Source: Emydura subglobosa (taxonomy: Eukaryota; Chordata; Testudines; Chelidae). From it: 64,000 bases of DNA. Made by a program: the position numbers and the translations under genes. Below, piece by piece: positions 60,743 through 64,000 of the stretch. The DNA is taken from assembly GCA_007922225.1 (NCBI GenBank), contig ML679961.1, forward strand, positions 62,127,430 to 62,191,429, given 5' to 3'. The notes beneath the pieces were generated by a model, which was not told the DNA's origin, searched no databases, and saw only the letters and a list, made by a program, of their open reading frames with translations. Within the stretch, counting starts at the first letter, position 1. Each line of letters starts with the position of its first letter.

Positions 60743-61439
60743 CTACTTGTTGATACCATCAGGAAAAACAGAAAAGAGACTATTTTATATGCTAATTGTT
60801 TGTGTGTTCTGCCAGTTCTCCTCCATGGAATCGTCCACACTAAGAGAGATACACACTCTGGTCATTTGGTGAACAAGATGAATGTTGCATGGTGTGGTCA
60901 AAGCCAGTCTCTAAAGTTACCATAAGCAGAAATGACATTGTAGTGGCATTTTTGAAAACATACTGATGTAAAAATTATGTGTCTGTTGAGATGTGGGATT
61001 ATAACTGTTTATGGGGCTCAGTGGGCACAAAAATAAGACTGGCTAATTTAATTGCTATGGTGTCAGAAGGTCTGGAAAGACCATCACAATGTGAGTTTTC
61101 CATTTAGGGCTGAGCACCAGAAAAATGACAACTTTTGATACCAAGGGGTCAATAATAACAGTTTCACATGTTAGGTAGAGAACCACTCTGGTTTTTCCTT
61201 TTGGGACTAAAAGCCCAGCTGGCAGTTTCTTGTCAGGACCCAGCCAAATCTGACAATACTTGTCCCTAGGGGAGGAAACAGGGGGGAGGAAAGAACCAGT
61301 TCCCAACACCAAGTGCTGCTCAACTGCTCTTTGTGTTAGACATCCCAGAGTAGAAACACTTGCAGCCTTGAATATTAGAAACTGGAAACATGATTAGCAC
61401 TAGCCCTTTACATTTTAAGGCTATTAATATTTAAGTACT

Positions 61440-61630
61440 AGGTGGATTTAGGGAGGAGATGCAATGTGAGCAGGGAAGTGAAAAGCAGAGGGGAGTCAGA
61501 GGAAGATGGCATGGAGGTGAAGAGTGTGAAGAGAAGAAGCAGTAAGAAAAGGGAAGGAGAGATGGGAAGGAGAGTTGAAGATGACAGGGAAAAGGGAAGG
61601 AATGAGAAGGCAGAAAGATCAGGAGACCCC
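61440..61630. repeat. Intronic purine-rich tract
   Basis: About 190 bp is very rich in A and G on the plus strand, with GAAGG and GAGAAG words, so the transcript carries a long pyrimidine tract. The frames over it on both strands are compositional. Confidence 0.7.
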
Positions 61631-63132
61631 AAAAAAGTATCTATCCTAACAGGAAACAGGACTTCTTGATTACCAAATACTAGAAGTGCTGCTGCCAAAA
61701 AAAGGATAGCTAAGGAGAGCCACATTTCTTAACCTAACATGAAGTACAAATTGTGCACTGGGTAGAAATGAGAGTTATGTTTAAATTTTAACATTTATTT
61801 TCATTACCAGTAGACTATGACAGCATTGATAAAATTCAGGCGGTCATGAGGATGAGCTGACACACTAGCCCCAGTCACCAAGTAAATGAAGGTTACTGGA
61901 AAGAGTAGACTCAATGGGCATAGTCAAAGTAAGAGGCTCACAAAAGATGGACACTATTAGTGGTCTCTGGGACAATTAACAGTTTATATGGAATTTCTTG
62001 AAAAGACAATAGGCCCCTGTTTACAAATCAGGAGGAGGGTGTTCTCCATCTCTTCTATGCCTCTTTCCCCTTATAAACCACTATACAGTTAAAAAAAATT
62101 CTTGCCCATTGCAAACTTTTTTCTCTCCAGCCTCTAAGGTAACATGGAAATAATCTGTATATGGAATCTGATACCTACAAGTGTTAATAAGTCTTTCTGG
62201 GTTTTGACAAGCAGAGAAAAGTTGAAAGCTCTTTCTTTTACATGGTTGCTGTGGAAAACAATTTGGGCCCTGGGTGATGAGCATGAACTGTTAATCATTG
62301 ACTTAGTACAGAGAGACTATAGAAATCAAAACACTTTCTTGAAAATGATCTATTTTATTAACGTTTAAAATTATAAGTCATTACAACTACTGATAAAACC
62401 TTAGGAATTTTCCTGAGTAGATTTAGTATGTATAAATATTTGTTTTAGGTTTAGGGAGCATTTTTGGTCATTGTGCAGCGAGTAACAGGATGAGAGAAGC
62501 ACTAAGGCATATATGCTGCTTTGCTCAGTGCTCTATCAACATGCTACTCCTCTAGTGCTCTAATCAAAGAGTGGAAGGACCACTCAACTGGATAGAGACA
62601 GTGTTCTGATTTCCACATTCAATGTGTCTTAGGTGTTCTCTTCAGTTAAGTATATTAGTCTCCTCAAAGGCTTGCACAAAAATCTGCCATCCCATTGCAA
62701 TGGCTAGAATATCAAAACCATTCCATACTACTAACCTCCAGCGACTGATAAGCTCTGAGGCAAATGGCCAGCCTTGTGTCCATGTCAAGAATTTAAGGAA
62801 GATTAAAATTTTGAATTTTTTGTTGTTGTTATGGATGAGAACAGGGAAGTTCCATCTGAGAAACTTCTAGGACACTGTGACATGCTGAGCAGCTGAATGT
62901 CTTCAACTCTCCTTAGAGTTGACAATGTTCACATTTTCCATGAGATATTCAACACTCTGCAGTTCAGTTTAGCTGTTTAACAGTGATGAACAATGCTTTA
63001 TGAATGATGCACTCAGACATTAATGAAGTATTTGGGTCCAGACCCTCAGCTGCTGTAAACTGGCATAGATTTCTGGTCCCCTGAATTTCACTTAACAGTG
63101 ACAAAAGAGGATGATCCATTTCTGTAGCATAC

Positions 63133-63298
63133 CTTAAAATTCTTCTGGGACTCCAGCGTTGGGCTGTCGAGATCTATTAGTTTCTTCAGCTCTTCCTCAA
63201 TATTGGACTTGGATACTTGTTTTGGTGATGCCCGTAGATCTCTGGCTGATGCACGTAACCGTGGATGGGCCATTTCATTGCCATCACTCTGGTGACGT
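63133..63298 (-). CDS. SIPA1L1: SIPA1L1 coding exon (first of six in window)
   Basis: This internal exon belongs to a SIPA1-like Rap GTPase-activating scaffold protein, which acts in dendritic spines on Rap and F-actin. On the minus strand a pyrimidine-rich acceptor (ending TTTAAG) precedes the exon and a GT donor (AAG|GTATGC) follows it. The 166 nt are one base completing an Arg codon plus 55 codons. The peptide starts [18 protein letters not shown] and continues through a basic, Ser-rich stretch to the acidic segment [20 protein letters not shown]. This matches what I remember of the SIPA1L1 C-terminal third (SPAR_C region). The GAP, PDZ and actin-binding regions would be encoded beyond the right edge. 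The paralogues SIPA1L2 and SIPA1L3 are alternatives. The exon ends in phase 0 and joins 58798-59020 in frame. Confidence 0.88.
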
Positions 63299-64000
63299 CT
63301 TAAAGGAAAGGAAACAGACATGTTCAGGACCCAAAGACACTCAGGGCTGGATCTATTAATGTAACCAGCAGTAAAGCATCATGAAGAGTTTCAGAGGGGA
63401 AAATGGGGTGGAGAGGGAGGGTGTGGATAAGGGAAGACAAAGCTAAAATTTTGTATAATACAGTAAAGTCCCATATAAATGAATACCTGTTAAAGGAATA
63501 AACCTGTTGAAAGCATTAACATCCAATGCATGAAGAGAGTAATCAATTTCTCTATTAAAGGAATGAGTGTTCTGCACGAAAACCAAACATATAAACTAAA
63601 GCCTGTAAAATACTAGCTGAATGCATAAACATACCAAATGTCCCTATTCTTTTAACTGGGTTTCACTGTATAACTTCTACTAAATACTTTATTTTACTTT
63701 TTATTTCAGCTTCTTCTTTCTAGTATTCCCTTTAGTAGCTCATTGCACAGTTACTGGCATCATCTGGGCATGCTGTGCTTAACACCAATAATGACTTCAA
63801 AGCCACCCTAATTGCCCAAGCATTTGAATCTCCACTGCAGTGGGCCAATTGCTCTGATATGCATTTTTCCAACCTCCACCTTTCAAGGTCATTTGTGACC
63901 CCAAATCACAAAACTCTTGGTGCAAGTCTTAGAATATGGGAACAAAATGAAGACTCTAAGGGGGAAAAAAATGCTCTGAGTGCTAGGAAGCTTGTTTTTA

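Larger units (their letters stand above)
59021..63132 (-). other. SIPA1L1 intron, 4.1 kb
   Basis: This intron separates two phase-0 exon ends. It holds a comparatively well-preserved antisense-to-window CR1 tail (59883-60742), an (AATA)n run near 59636-59656 and a 190-bp purine-rich tract (61440-61630). Human SIPA1L1 has an optional 21-residue segment at about this junction, as I recall, but I could not find a matching exon here. The remainder is unremarkable AT-rich sequence. Confidence 0.75.

Noticed and set aside
61438..61725. 95-codon minus frame and 75-codon plus frame
   Set aside because: Both are compositional readings of a polypurine tract; the Leu/Ser/Pro-rich translation resembles a signal peptide only by bias.
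1..64000. CRISPR arrays, operons, prokaryotic promoters or phage genes
   Set aside because: There is no spaced direct-repeat array and no dense coding. Split exons and vertebrate retroelements show a eukaryotic chromosome.

Overview
This window is vertebrate nuclear DNA, not microbial. Coding sequence is sparse and split by GT-AG introns, and the rest is AT-rich spacer full of old retroelements. The repeats are degraded CR1 LINEs, tRNA-derived SINEs, a DIRS-like tyrosine-recombinase retrotransposon, Penelope-like 3' ends and palindromic MITEs. That mix points to a reptile, most probably a turtle. This is judged from remembered family consensus sequences, not from a search.

The only gene I can support is the 3' end of a SIPA1L-family gene, most likely SIPA1L1 (SPAR1/E6TP1), on the minus strand between 63298 and 51376. 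Six exons (63133-63298, 58798-59020, 55543-55689, 52817-52952, 52205-52286, 51376-51519) join in one frame. They encode the last 298 residues, ending in a leucine-zipper-like coiled coil and a TGA stop. The product is a Rap GTPase-activating scaffold of the postsynaptic density and cytoskeleton; its GAP and PDZ domains lie upstream of the window. A (GT)17(CT)n tract abuts one 3' splice site, and an in-frame spliceable mini-exon lies 1.5 kb past the stop (49845-49892).

Between 1 and about 49.3 kb lies sequence downstream of that gene. Layout: a 171-bp hairpin repeat (254-424); CR1 (4.2-4.9 kb); a GC-rich 165-bp-period repeat (5.0-5.6 kb); a MITE (5.9-6.1 kb); a SINE (8.2-8.4 kb); a long CR1 (12.7-17.7 kb) split by a 2159-bp LTR element with a 4-bp target duplication; a Penelope-like composite (20.2-20.6 kb); CR1 (21.6-22.5 kb); a Penelope-like 3' end (23.1-23.4 kb); CR1 interrupted by a palindromic MITE (25.1-26.7 kb); a dead DIRS-like element (27.1-32.7 kb, minus); an LTR-like stretch with a 43-bp triplication and a small membrane-protein-like ORF (35.3-36.2 kb); two CR1 tails in opposite orientations (37.1-38.0 kb); and SINE and palindromic repeats (40-46.6 kb).

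I found no operon, CRISPR array or clearly new biological system. The best leads are the splice-site repeat, the candidate alternative terminal exon, the alternative donor, the nested transposon with intact target duplication, and the membrane-like ORF.
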